From the NCBI GenBank assembly GCA_902782885.1, contig CACZOW010000063.1, forward strand, positions 1 to 10,080: a stretch of 10,080 bases of DNA. Reading direction: 5' to 3'. A model generated the notes under the pieces. That model ran no database searches, had not been told where the DNA came from, and worked only from the letters and a program-made list of their open reading frames with translations. A program made the position numbers and the translations under genes. Within the stretch, counting starts at the first letter, position 1, and every line of letters starts with the position of its first letter. Below, piece after piece: positions 1-7,308 of this stretch. This DNA comes from an uncultured Ruminococcus sp. GTDB lineage: Bacteria; Bacillota; Clostridia; UBA1212; UBA1255.

Positions 1-507
1 AAGATGCGCGCGCACATCATGCGCGATATAGGGGCAATGCAGAGCCCTCAGAACGCGTTCCTGCTCAATCTGGGGCTGGAGACGCTCTGCCTGCGCATGG
101 AACGGCACTGCGCCAACGGCATGGCTGTGGCGAAATATCTGGAAAGCCGCATGAAAGACGGAAAGATCACCTGGGTCACTTACCCCGGATTACCGTCGTT
201 CAAGTATGCCGACCGGGTCAAAAAATATCTGCCCAACGGATCCTGCGGCGTGATCTCCTTCGGCGTTGCCGGCGGCAGAGAAGGCGCGGTGCGGTTTATG
301 GAAGGGCTCAGATTGGCCGCGATCGTGACGCACGTTGCCGACGCGCGCACCTGCGTGCTGCATCCCGCCAGTACCACACACCGTCAGCTCAGTGACAAAG
401 AACTCCTCGAGTGCGGTGTAACTCCCGATCTGATCCGGTTCTCCGTCGGTATCGAAAACGCGGCGGATATTATCGAAGATATCGAATCGGCGCTTGAGCA
501 GATTTAA
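1..507 (+). CDS. metY: O-acetylhomoserine sulfhydrylase (MetY-type), C-terminal part
   Basis: The left edge cuts this gene; the frame is open from base 1 and 168 C-terminal residues are visible. The family is PLP-dependent (Cys/Met metabolism PLP enzymes) and makes homocysteine from O-acetylhomoserine and sulfide in the cytoplasm. The visible part carries typical C-terminal landmarks: RDIGA followed by a GLETLCLRMERH block near the start, a YPGL motif, then HPASTTHRQLSDKEL and PDLIRFSVGIE near the end. The HPASTTH and SVGIE elements help shape the active site and carboxylate-binding region. The PLP lysine lies upstream, outside the window. The gene ends with tandem stops (TAA TAA, 505-510), and the first ATPase gene starts only 28 bp later, so read-through transcription is likely. 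A cystathionine gamma-synthase or gamma-lyase is the main alternative, but the GLETL and HPASTTHRQL wording fits the MetY branch better. Confidence 0.87.
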   Translation, partial: KMRAHIMRDIGAMQSPQNAFLLNLGLETLCLRMERHCANGMAVAKYLESRMKDGKITWVTYPGLPSFKYADRVKKYLPNGSCGVISFGVAGGREGAVRFMEGLRLAAIVTHVADARTCVLHPASTTHRQLSDKELLECGVTPDLIRFSVGIENAADIIEDIESALEQI

Positions 508-522
508 TAACCAGTCAAAAAC

Positions 523-526
523 GGAG
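523..526 (+). promoter_or_regulatory. Shine-Dalgarno of the G/H stalk gene
   Basis: GGAG lies 9 bases before ATG 536. It selects this ATG over the in-frame TTG at 494, which would overlap metY and add 14 atypical residues. Confidence 0.7.
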
Positions 527-535
527 CAATTCGAT

Positions 536-850
536 ATGGAAAACGATTTCCTGAAATTGATAAAAGACGCTGAGGACGCGGCCGCCGAGAAGATCGAAGC
601 CGCGCGCAAAGAGGCTGTCGAGATCGAAAAAGACGGCGAACGCCGCGCCGCGGAACTGGCGCGCAAACAGCAGGAGGAAGCGCTCGCGCGCAGGGAAGAA
701 CAGTTGTCCGCGGCCAGGTACTCCGTAAAAAAGAAATATGACAATAAAAAGGCGCTGCTTACCGTCGAACTGGACGAAAAGCGCCGCGCCGCCGCGAAAA
801 AGCTCGACAAGGCGGCAGAAGTAATAATCGAAAGGATAATTAACGACTGA
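536..850 (+). CDS. ntpF: V/A-type ATPase peripheral stalk subunit G/H
   Basis: This 104-residue protein is very rich in charged residues and alanine and is nearly all predicted coiled coil, with no membrane segment. It begins MENDFLKLIKDAEDAAAEKI and ends with an AAEVIIERII helix typical of the family. In bacterial V/A-ATPases this subunit pairs with subunit E as a long right-handed coiled coil. The pair forms the peripheral stalk that stops A3B3 from rotating against subunit I. It is called G in Thermus, H in archaea and NtpF in Enterococcus. Start 536 is chosen from its GGAG site and because the family begins close to this point. The stop TGA (848-850) shares its last A with the ATG of the next gene, which indicates translational coupling. 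The identity rests on composition, length and first place in the operon more than on strict motifs. Confidence 0.88.
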   Translation: MENDFLKLIKDAEDAAAEKIEAARKEAVEIEKDGERRAAELARKQQEEALARREEQLSAARYSVKKKYDNKKALLTVELDEKRRAAAKKLDKAAEVIIERIIND

Positions 851-2931
851 TGGCAGTCTCCGGAATGCGCCACATCAGCTGCGTAGGGCTGATGAGGGAT
901 AAAGCAAAAATACTTGACATGCTTCAAAAAGAGGGCGTGGTGCATTTTGCCTCGCCCGCGGAAGCGATGCTGCCTAAAACCGCCGAAACTGAAAGCGAGG
1001 CGGAAACGGATATTGTCATACCTGAACCCGAAACGCTGCTCGCGGATAATCAGGCGTTTATTGCCCTCAACGACAAACGTGCCAAGCTGCAGAAATGTAT
1101 CGAGGAGCTGGCGCGTTATGATACGCGCAAAAAGCATTTGTTCTCGTTCCTGCGATCCGTGAAGGCTGCCGAAGTTGCGGAAGTCGATTCCCGCGCCGAT
1201 GAGATCCTGTCGGAAGCGGATAAGATCATTGCCACCGACAGCGCCATTAAAGACGCGGAAGCGGAGATCGCGCGGCTGGATTCCGAGATATTGGCGCTGG
1301 GCCCCTGGACTGCGCTGCCGTACGCTCCGGCAGATTGCGACACCGCACACACGGCGACGGATTTCCTGGCCGCCGGATCGCGCAAAGAGTTCGAAGAATT
1401 CAGAACCGCCTTTCTTAACGCGGTCTCGCCGTCGGATATCTGCGTACTGAACGAAGAAAAAAACGGCGGGGCTGTAAGTTTTGCCGTTACATATCTCAAA
1501 TCTGACCGATTGATCGCGGAAAAGCTGTACAGTTCCGTGCGGGTCACACGCTTTGATCTGAGCGGAATGTCAAATACTCCGGAGGCACAGCTGTCGCTCC
1601 TGAAAGCGCAGAAACAGCAGAAGCAGGACGAGATCACAGCGCTCACCGAAAACCGCAAGTCCGCCGCGCAGCATCTGTCCGATTTTGAGATACTGTACGA
1701 CTCGCTGGGAATACGTGCTCAAAAAATGCTTGCGGACGTTAATATTTCGGATTCCTCCGTCACTTTTAATTTTGACGGCTGGATCCCCGCAAAGCAGGAG
1801 AAAAAGATCGCCGCGGCGCTGACCGATGATTTTATCTGTCACGTGGAATTTCGCGATCCCGCGGAAGGGGAACTGCCGCCCACCAAACTGGAGAATCGCG
1901 TGCTGGGCAGTTCCATTGAGCCCGTAGAATCGCTATACAGCCTGCTCAGATACGGCGAACTGGATCCGTCCGCGATCGCCGCGTTCTTTTACGCGCTGTT
2001 CTTCGGATTTATGTTTTCGGACGCCGGTTACGGCATAATGCTGACCGTTGCCTGCGCGGTCATTCTGATCAAATGCAAGCTGAAAGCATCGATGAAAAAG
2101 TATATGTGGCTGTTCCTGTTTTCCGGCCTATCCACGATTTTCTGGGGCGTGCTGTTCGGCAGCTGGTTCGGCAACGTTGTCCAGACCGTTACGCTGGGCA
2201 AATTCGCACTGAAACCCCTCTGGTTCGATCCGCAGGACAGCGTAAACACCGAACACTTCCTTGCTTTCACGCTGCTCTTGGGCGTCATCCATCTGTACAC
2301 CGCCCTTGCGATGAAAGCCGCAAATCTGATCGCAAAAGGAAAATGGCTGGACGCGGTCTGCGACGTGTTTTTCTGGTATATCTTCTATACCGGAGAGATC
2401 CTGTTCCTGCTTCCGTACATCCCGTACTATAAAGACACCGCCTTCTGCGCCAAAGCGCATCCCTACGGCGTATATCTGCTGCTGGCGGGCTTTATTCTGA
2501 TACTGTTCACGAAAGGGCGGAAGTCAAAAAATCCCTTCATCAAGCTGTTTGGCGGCATCACCTGTCTGTACTCGCTCGTCGACATGCTTTCGGACTGCCT
2601 GTCGTACACGCGTCTGATGGCAATGGGACTTGCCACGTCCGTCATCATAAACGTGTTCAACTCCATTGCCGCCTCCGCCGCCGGACTCGAGACCGCGGGC
2701 ATTACGTTCCGTTTTATCATATTCATCTTGATATTCGTTGCGGCCAACCTTTTCAATTTCGCCATCAACGCACTCGGTGCGTACGTCAACGCGTGCCGCC
2801 TCACATACATAGAATTCTTCGGTAAGTTTTACGAGGGCGACGGTAAAGAATACACCCCTCTGTGCTACAACACCGAATACATTTCCGTAGAACCCGGAGA
2901 CAGCGCCGAAAACACCGGCGCCGTTTCCTGA
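850..2931 (+). CDS. ntpI: V/A-type ATPase membrane subunit I (a subunit)
   Basis: At 693 residues this is the usual size for the family. About residues 1-345 form the cytoplasmic arm, with coiled-coil stretches, which binds the peripheral stalks. It is followed by the PPTKLEN link and RYGELDP. The membrane half follows, with likely segments near 376-405, 416-438, 469-490, 502-525, 539-556, two helices within 565-610, and 618-646. Family landmarks are FMFSDAGYG (387-395), the channel-helix motif LSYTRLMAMGLA with R588, and the last-helix motif CRLTYIEFFGKFYEG with R650. R588 and R650 correspond by motif to the two essential arginines of yeast Vph1 (R735 and R799). These arginines separate the two ion half-channels and release the ion from the rotor carboxylate. 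N647 stands where a histidine often occurs (AYVNACRL versus AYVHxxRL). The start overlaps the previous stop by one base. AAGGA at 832-836 is a rather distant ribosome site, so coupling probably drives initiation. Confidence 0.97.
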   Translation: MAVSGMRHISCVGLMRDKAKILDMLQKEGVVHFASPAEAMLPKTAETESEAETDIVIPEPETLLADNQAFIALNDKRAKLQKCIEELARYDTRKKHLFSFLRSVKAAEVAEVDSRADEILSEADKIIATDSAIKDAEAEIARLDSEILALGPWTALPYAPADCDTAHTATDFLAAGSRKEFEEFRTAFLNAVSPSDICVLNEEKNGGAVSFAVTYLKSDRLIAEKLYSSVRVTRFDLSGMSNTPEAQLSLLKAQKQQKQDEITALTENRKSAAQHLSDFEILYDSLGIRAQKMLADVNISDSSVTFNFDGWIPAKQEKKIAAALTDDFICHVEFRDPAEGELPPTKLENRVLGSSIEPVESLYSLLRYGELDPSAIAAFFYALFFGFMFSDAGYGIMLTVACAVILIKCKLKASMKKYMWLFLFSGLSTIFWGVLFGSWFGNVVQTVTLGKFALKPLWFDPQDSVNTEHFLAFTLLLGVIHLYTALAMKAANLIAKGKWLDAVCDVFFWYIFYTGEILFLLPYIPYYKDTAFCAKAHPYGVYLLLAGFILILFTKGRKSKNPFIKLFGGITCLYSLVDMLSDCLSYTRLMAMGLATSVIINVFNSIAASAAGLETAGITFRFIIFILIFVAANLFNFAINALGAYVNACRLTYIEFFGKFYEGDGKEYTPLCYNTEYISVEPGDSAENTGAVS

Positions 2932-2943
2932 ACTATATATTTC

Positions 2944-2949
2944 AGGAGG
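2944..2949 (+). promoter_or_regulatory. Strong Shine-Dalgarno of the rotor-ring gene
   Basis: A perfect AGGAGG lies 7 bases before ATG 2957, inside an AT-rich 25-bp spacer (2932-2956) that looks poor in secondary structure. It is the strongest ribosome site among the ATPase genes. That fits the need for many copies of K per complex. Confidence 0.85.
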
Positions 2950-2956
2950 TATCTTT

Positions 2957-3481
2957 ATGATTTCAACACTGAATCTGCTGCTTTCCGAAGCGGGCGAGAT
3001 CACCACCGCGGCGGACACCACGTCAAAGTTCTTTAACTGGGGCGGCACCGCCATCGCGCTGATCGGCGCGCTGCTGGCCGTCGTACTGGCCGGTATCGGC
3101 TCCGGCCTCGCGGTCAAAAATGTGGCGTCTGCCGGTCTGGGACTGCTGTCCGAAGATCCCAAACAGTTCATGCCGGCGCTGGTCCTTTCGCTGCTGCCTT
3201 CCACGCAGGGCATTTACGGCTTCGTTATCGCCTTCATGATGCTGGGCAAGGTCACGACCGGAATGGCGTACGCCGACGGCTTTTCACTGATGCTGGCGGG
3301 ACTTCCGATCGGCGTCGTGGGTCTGCTCTCCGCGATCTGCCAGGGCAAAGTTGCCGCCGCCGGTATCCAGCTGGCCGCCAAGCAGCCCAAACACTGGTCG
3401 CGCGCGATGATCCTTACGCTGCTGGTGGAAATGTTCGCGCTGCTCAGCTTCATCATCTCCATCTTCATGGTCAACAGATGA
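2957..3481 (+). CDS. ntpK: V/A-type ATPase rotor-ring subunit K (c subunit)
   Basis: This is a very hydrophobic 174-residue protein with four membrane helices, roughly at 29-52, 73-96, 108-128 and 147-171. It is the duplicated-hairpin (16-kDa-type) proteolipid whose ring carries ions past subunit I. The second hairpin holds the ion-binding carboxylate E158 in LLVEMFALL; the first has no carboxylate, giving one site per four helices. LLPSTQGIYGF (79-89) and CQGKVAAAGIQ (128-138) are signature motifs. L80, T83, Q84, Y87, Q129 and E158 match the Na+ site of E. hirae NtpK (L61, T64, Q65, Y68, Q110, E139) with a constant shift of 19, from my memory of that protein. Na+ transport is therefore inferred. 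The protein has an N-terminal extension of about 19 residues relative to NtpK, beginning MISTLNLLLSEAGE. Start 2957 is fixed by the perfect AGGAGG. Confidence 0.97.
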   Translation: MISTLNLLLSEAGEITTAADTTSKFFNWGGTAIALIGALLAVVLAGIGSGLAVKNVASAGLGLLSEDPKQFMPALVLSLLPSTQGIYGFVIAFMMLGKVTTGMAYADGFSLMLAGLPIGVVGLLSAICQGKVAAAGIQLAAKQPKHWSRAMILTLLVEMFALLSFIISIFMVNR

Positions 3482-3487
3482 CGTGCC

Positions 3488-3493
3488 GGGAGG
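3488..3493 (+). promoter_or_regulatory. Shine-Dalgarno fixing the start of subunit E
   Basis: GGGAGG ends 10 bases before ATG 3504. An in-frame GTG at 3483 lies upstream of this site and has no ribosome site of its own, so ATG 3504 is preferred. Confidence 0.75.
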
Positions 3494-3503
3494 ACTGGTC
3501 AAC

Positions 3504-4115
3504 ATGGCGGAAACCAACGGCGGCATCAACGCTATAATAGAAAAGATCCGCGAATACGCCGATACCACCGCGTCCGGACTTATTGACGACAGCACCCGCA
3601 AAGCTGAGGCTGCCGTTGCGGCCGCGCAGGAAGCCGTGCGCTCCAAAGAAACGCAGGAACTTGCCGCGCTGGAACGCTCGCTTGCCGTCGAGACGGCTCA
3701 GGCAGAGACCGATTATGCCGCGGTGTACCGCGACCGCAACCTGGCGCTTAAACAGGAGATGCTGGGCAAAACGTACAGCCGCGCCGTTGAACTGCTGGCC
3801 GGACTGCCTTCGGACAAACGGCTGGAGCTTTACCGGAAATGGCTCAAAAAATACGGCGAGCAGAGCGACTACCGCGTGATCCTCAATCAGGCGGACCGGG
3901 ACGAGTTCGGCGACATCCTCGCGGATGAAATGAGCCGGGGCCTGTATCCGGGACATCCTTCGCTCTCTGCATACTGCGCCTCGATCTCCGGCGGGATAAT
4001 ACTCGATTTCATCGATTCGAAAACGGATATCTCGTTTGAGGCCGTGGTCGCCGCCGAACGCGGCAAAGGCGAAGGCGAACTGATCAGGATACTGTTCGCG
4101 GAAGGGAACAATTAG
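3504..4115 (+). CDS. ntpE: V/A-type ATPase peripheral stalk subunit E
   Basis: This 203-residue cytoplasmic protein has the usual family length. About residues 1-85 form an Ala/Glu-rich helix that pairs with subunit G/H as a coiled coil. The C-terminal globular domain binds the top of subunit B. It has a typical RVILNQAD strand and the closing pattern GGIILDFIDSKTDISFEAVV, followed by a last helix ending in IRILF. That Gly-Gly strand-turn-strand and the terminal leucine-phenylalanine pair are the family's best-conserved parts. Start 3504 follows GGGAGG; the gene lies 22 bp after the rotor-ring gene. Its stop TAG (4113-4115) is one base from the start of subunit C. Overall sequence conservation in this family is low, so position between K and C adds weight to the call. 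Confidence 0.94.
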   Translation: MAETNGGINAIIEKIREYADTTASGLIDDSTRKAEAAVAAAQEAVRSKETQELAALERSLAVETAQAETDYAAVYRDRNLALKQEMLGKTYSRAVELLAGLPSDKRLELYRKWLKKYGEQSDYRVILNQADRDEFGDILADEMSRGLYPGHPSLSAYCASISGGIILDFIDSKTDISFEAVVAAERGKGEGELIRILFAEGNN

Positions 4116-4116
4116 T

Positions 4117-5163
4117 ATGCGCCAGGATACCAACTACGCATATGCGGTAGGCAGAATACGGGTACTGGAAAAATCGCTGCTGAAAAACAGCGATTACGAC
4201 GCACTTATCGATGCCGGAGACGAAAGTTTCGTGACGCTTCTTTCCGGGCTGGGATACGCTGCTCCGGTGAAAGCCGACGACGCTGCCGAAACGGATGTGC
4301 TGCGGCAGCTGGCGGATCTGTTCGCCGCCCGTTTTACCGATACGGTGCGTGAAGTAATGAAGTTCGCGCCGGAGCCGGAAGTACTCAGCGTGTTCTTATT
4401 GCCCGCGGACTGCAGCAACGCCAAGATCTGTGTGAAGAGCATTGCCGGACATAACGAGGTAAGCGGAGAAATGCCCGTGCTGAGCCGCGGCGGCACGCTG
4501 CCTCCGGAAATGATCTGGGACGCGGTCCGCAAAGGAGAGCAGGGCAGACTCGGCAGCGGATTTTATAAGGCATTGACGGGCGCGCTGGAAGAACTTTCGG
4601 TTTCAGGCAACGCGCGCAAGGCGGACCTGATCCTGGACCGCGCCTGCTTTGTCAACATGCGCGAGCTCGTTGCGAAAGGCTGCTATTTTACCCGCAAGTT
4701 CATGAACCGTTACCTGGATATATACGCGGACTGGACGAACATACTTACGGCGGAACGCATCGTTTCCGCGGACGGAGGCGAGCAACTGTTCCGGAGCGCG
4801 TATCTGCACGGCAGCATAGCTAAGGAGCGTTTCGTTGACAATATGACCTCCGGCCGCCGGGCGTACGCCGGTACCCCGTATGAAGGATTCATCGAAACCA
4901 TCGGGCGCGCTCCCGCAGCTCAGCTATCGCCGGACGCGGCGGACAAGATAGACAGCGCGGCGCTGGAAAAACTTGCGGATATATTCATGGCGCGTTTTCT
5001 GGCATTCAACAGCAATGAACCTTACCGCATCGACGCGCTTGCCGCGTACCTCGGCGCACTGAAACTCGAGACTCGCAACCTGCGAATGATCACCGTAGGC
5101 CGACGCAGCGGGACGGACAAAGAAACGATCCGCGAACTGCTCCGGCTGACCGGACGTATATAG
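4117..5163 (+). CDS. ntpC: V/A-type ATPase subunit C (rotor-ring socket, d-type)
   Basis: This 348-residue protein is of standard size and has no membrane segment. It is the funnel-shaped socket that sits on the cytoplasmic face of the K ring and receives the D/F shaft. It corresponds to eukaryotic subunit d and is built from repeated three-helix bundles. The opening, TNYAYAVGRIRVLEKSLL, and the nearby YDALIDAGD are typical N-terminal landmarks. The end, LKLETRNLRMITVGRR then IRELLRL, matches the conserved C-terminal helices (KxExxNLRxI pattern). ATG 4117 is preceded by GAAGGG at 4101-4106, 10 bases upstream and within the end of the subunit E gene. A one-base gap separates the genes, which indicates coupling. 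It is followed by a 30-bp spacer before subunit F. Confidence 0.95.
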   Translation: MRQDTNYAYAVGRIRVLEKSLLKNSDYDALIDAGDESFVTLLSGLGYAAPVKADDAAETDVLRQLADLFAARFTDTVREVMKFAPEPEVLSVFLLPADCSNAKICVKSIAGHNEVSGEMPVLSRGGTLPPEMIWDAVRKGEQGRLGSGFYKALTGALEELSVSGNARKADLILDRACFVNMRELVAKGCYFTRKFMNRYLDIYADWTNILTAERIVSADGGEQLFRSAYLHGSIAKERFVDNMTSGRRAYAGTPYEGFIETIGRAPAAQLSPDAADKIDSAALEKLADIFMARFLAFNSNEPYRIDALAAYLGALKLETRNLRMITVGRRSGTDKETIRELLRLTGRI

Positions 5164-5193
5164 TACAAGCATTTAACGGAGCATCGGTACGAA

Positions 5194-5508
5194 ATGGCAT
5201 ACTCGATTGGTGTGATCGGAGACAGAGAAAGCGTTCTATCCTTCAAAGCGGTGGGACTTAAAGTGTTCGAGTGCGGTACCCGTGCGGAAGCGCTGAAAGC
5301 CCTGAAGGCCGCGGCGGAGGACTGCGCCGTGATATTTGTAACCGAGAAAGTTTACGACTCGATCAGTGAAGAGATCAGAGCTTACGACGATAAACCGCTC
5401 CCTGCGGTGATCCCGTACCCCGGAACTTCCGGGGGCACCGGACTGGGCATGGAGCTACTCAATAAATCTGTGGAGAAAGCGGTCGGCAGCAACATACTGC
5501 AGAACTGA
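5194..5508 (+). CDS. ntpG: V/A-type ATPase central shaft subunit F
   Basis: This 104-residue protein has the Rossmann-like layout of subunit F. It opens with IGVIGDRESVLSFKAVGLKVF, where the GDxxSVxxFxAxG pattern is the family signature. Next comes AVIFVTEKVYDSI, then PLPAVIPYPGTSGGTGLGM, the conserved proline-rich strand and glycine loop, and a final helix, LLNKSVEKAVGSNIL. It binds subunit D in the rotor shaft and modulates ATP hydrolysis. It is called NtpG in Enterococcus and F in Thermus and archaea. GGAG at 5178-5181 lies 12 bases before the ATG, which is a slightly long spacing. The stop at 5506-5508 is 27 bp before the catalytic subunit gene. Confidence 0.95.
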   Translation: MAYSIGVIGDRESVLSFKAVGLKVFECGTRAEALKALKAAAEDCAVIFVTEKVYDSISEEIRAYDDKPLPAVIPYPGTSGGTGLGMELLNKSVEKAVGSNILQN

Positions 5509-5535
5509 CCGTCTAAACAGAAAGGACGTATTAAA

Positions 5536-7308
5536 ATGGTCAAGGGAATTATAACCAAGATTTCCGGACCGCTGGTAGTCGCCTCCGGTATGCGCGCCGC
5601 CAGCATGTTCGATATGGTCAAGATCGGTGAACTCGGCCTGACCGGCGAGATCATCGAGATCCACGGCGACAAGGCCTCGATCCAGGTCTACGAAGAGACC
5701 GCCGGACTGAGACCCGGCGAAGAAGTGATCTGCACCGGTCTGCCATTAAGCGTAGAACTGGGCCCAGGCCTCATAAAAAGTATTTTTGACGGCATTCAGC
5801 GGCCGCTGGAAGAGATGTACCGCATTCAGGGGTACAATATCAAGCGCGGCCTGACGCTGCCCGCGCTGGACCGCAAGATCAAATGGCATTTCAGTCCCGC
5901 CTGCAAGGCCGGAGACGTTCTCTCGGAGGGCGACGTGATAGGCACGGTCAAGGAGACCGAACTGGTTACTCAGCGCATAATGCTGCCCAAAGGCGTATCC
6001 GGAACCGTCAAAGAAATCCGCGAAGGCGATTTTACCGTTGACGAGCCGGTAGGCACGCTCACAGATGCCAGAGGAAGGGAACAGGATCTCAAAATGATGA
6101 CCACCTGGCCCATCCGTGTCGGACGTCCTTACGCACAGAAATTGCCCCCTACGGAACCGCTTTCCACCGGTCAGCGCAATATCGACACGCTTTGTCCAAT
6201 TGCCAAAGGCGGCGCGGCGGCAATACCCGGCCCCTTCGGCAGCGGCAAGACCGTTGTCCAGCACCAGCTGGCCAAATGGGCGCAGGCGGATATCGTGGTT
6301 TATATCGGCTGCGGCGAACGCGGCAACGAGATGACGGACGTGCTGAACGAATTCCCGGAGATCATTGACCCGCGCTCCGGCAAATCGCTCATGGAGCGCA
6401 CCGTGCTGATCGCGAATACATCGGATATGCCCGTTGCCGCCCGTGAAGCATCGATATACACCGGCATAACCATTGCCGAATATTTCCGCGATATGGGTTA
6501 CGACGTCGCGATCATGGCGGATTCCACGTCGCGCTGGGCGGAAGCACTGCGTGAAATGTCCGGCCGTCTGGAAGAGATGCCCGGCGAAGAAGGCTACCCC
6601 GCGTACCTGGGTTCCAGACTCGCGCAGTTCTATGAGCGCGCCGGCATGGTGCATACGCTGGGCTCGCGCCCCCGCACCGGATCCGTAACGGCCATAGGCG
6701 CCGTTTCGCCTCCCGGCGGCGATATTTCCGAACCGGTTTCGCAGGCCACGCTGCGCATCGTTAAAGTGTTCTGGGGTCTGGATTCTGCGCTGGCATATGC
6801 GCGACACTTCCCGGCAATCAACTGGCTGAACAGTTATTCGCTTTACGTGGGCAGCCTGACGCCCTGGTTCATCAAAAACATTGCCCCCGACTGGATCGAG
6901 AAGCGCGGCATGATGATGAAGCTTTTGCAGAAAGAAGCCGAACTGAACGAGATCGTAAAACTGGTCGGCGTTGACGCGCTGTCCGCACAGGACCGCCTGG
7001 TGCTGAACGCCACCCGTTCGATCCGGGAAGATTACCTGCAGCAGGACGCCATGGACGACGTGGATACCCATGCCTCTTACAGCAAAATGTACGGCCTTAT
7101 GTCGCTGGTACTTGAGTATTACACCAAGTGTCTGGAGGCAATAAAGCGCGGTGTGAGCTTCAGAGGCATCGATCATCTGACTGTCACCGAACGCATCGGG
7201 CGCATCAAATTCGTACCCGAAGACCGGTTCCCGGCGGAACTGGAAGACGTCCGGAGCGCGCTGGACAACGAACTTCGCGAACTTGAGAACAGGGAGCTGA
7301 GTGAATAA
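5536..7308 (+). CDS. ntpA: V/A-type ATPase catalytic subunit A
   Basis: This 590-residue protein is the normal length for subunit A. An N-terminal beta-barrel starts VKGIITKISGPLVVASGM. Next comes the V/A-specific bulge domain (about 115-190, with GVSGTVKEI), the nucleotide-binding domain and a C-terminal helical domain. The Walker A motif GPFGSGKT spans 232-239. The catalytic glutamate is E261 in CGERGNEMTD. The Walker B segment is DVAIMADSTSRWAEALRE, with D323 first and the Walker B aspartate at D329. K238, T239, E261 and R262 fall at the same numbers that I recall for E. hirae subunit A. It hydrolyses or synthesises ATP at the A/B interfaces and binds the shaft with its C-terminal domain. 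AAAGGA at 5521-5526 supports the start. The stop TAA shares its last base with the ATG of subunit B. No key residue is missing. Confidence 0.99.
   Translation: MVKGIITKISGPLVVASGMRAASMFDMVKIGELGLTGEIIEIHGDKASIQVYEETAGLRPGEEVICTGLPLSVELGPGLIKSIFDGIQRPLEEMYRIQGYNIKRGLTLPALDRKIKWHFSPACKAGDVLSEGDVIGTVKETELVTQRIMLPKGVSGTVKEIREGDFTVDEPVGTLTDARGREQDLKMMTTWPIRVGRPYAQKLPPTEPLSTGQRNIDTLCPIAKGGAAAIPGPFGSGKTVVQHQLAKWAQADIVVYIGCGERGNEMTDVLNEFPEIIDPRSGKSLMERTVLIANTSDMPVAAREASIYTGITIAEYFRDMGYDVAIMADSTSRWAEALREMSGRLEEMPGEEGYPAYLGSRLAQFYERAGMVHTLGSRPRTGSVTAIGAVSPPGGDISEPVSQATLRIVKVFWGLDSALAYARHFPAINWLNSYSLYVGSLTPWFIKNIAPDWIEKRGMMMKLLQKEAELNEIVKLVGVDALSAQDRLVLNATRSIREDYLQQDAMDDVDTHASYSKMYGLMSLVLEYYTKCLEAIKRGVSFRGIDHLTVTERIGRIKFVPEDRFPAELEDVRSALDNELRELENRELSE

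Noticed and set aside
503..508. TTTAAT as a -10 element for the ATPase operon
   Set aside because: It overlaps the metY stop codons, and no -35-like hexamer lies 16-18 bp upstream.
190..1350. 386-codon minus-strand open frame crossing metY, ntpF and ntpI
   Set aside because: It spans three well-supported genes on the other strand, and its low-complexity Ser/Ala/Phe stretches come from antisense of the coiled-coil codons.
2936..2941. TATATT as a -10 element ahead of ntpK
   Set aside because: No -35 match lies at the right distance, and the leader would be only a few bases long before the ribosome site. An AT-rich translation leader explains it better.
5746..7176. 476-codon open frame on the minus strand opposite ntpA
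   Set aside because: Same reasoning: it is a shadow of the catalytic subunit gene, with no plausible protein family or ribosome site.
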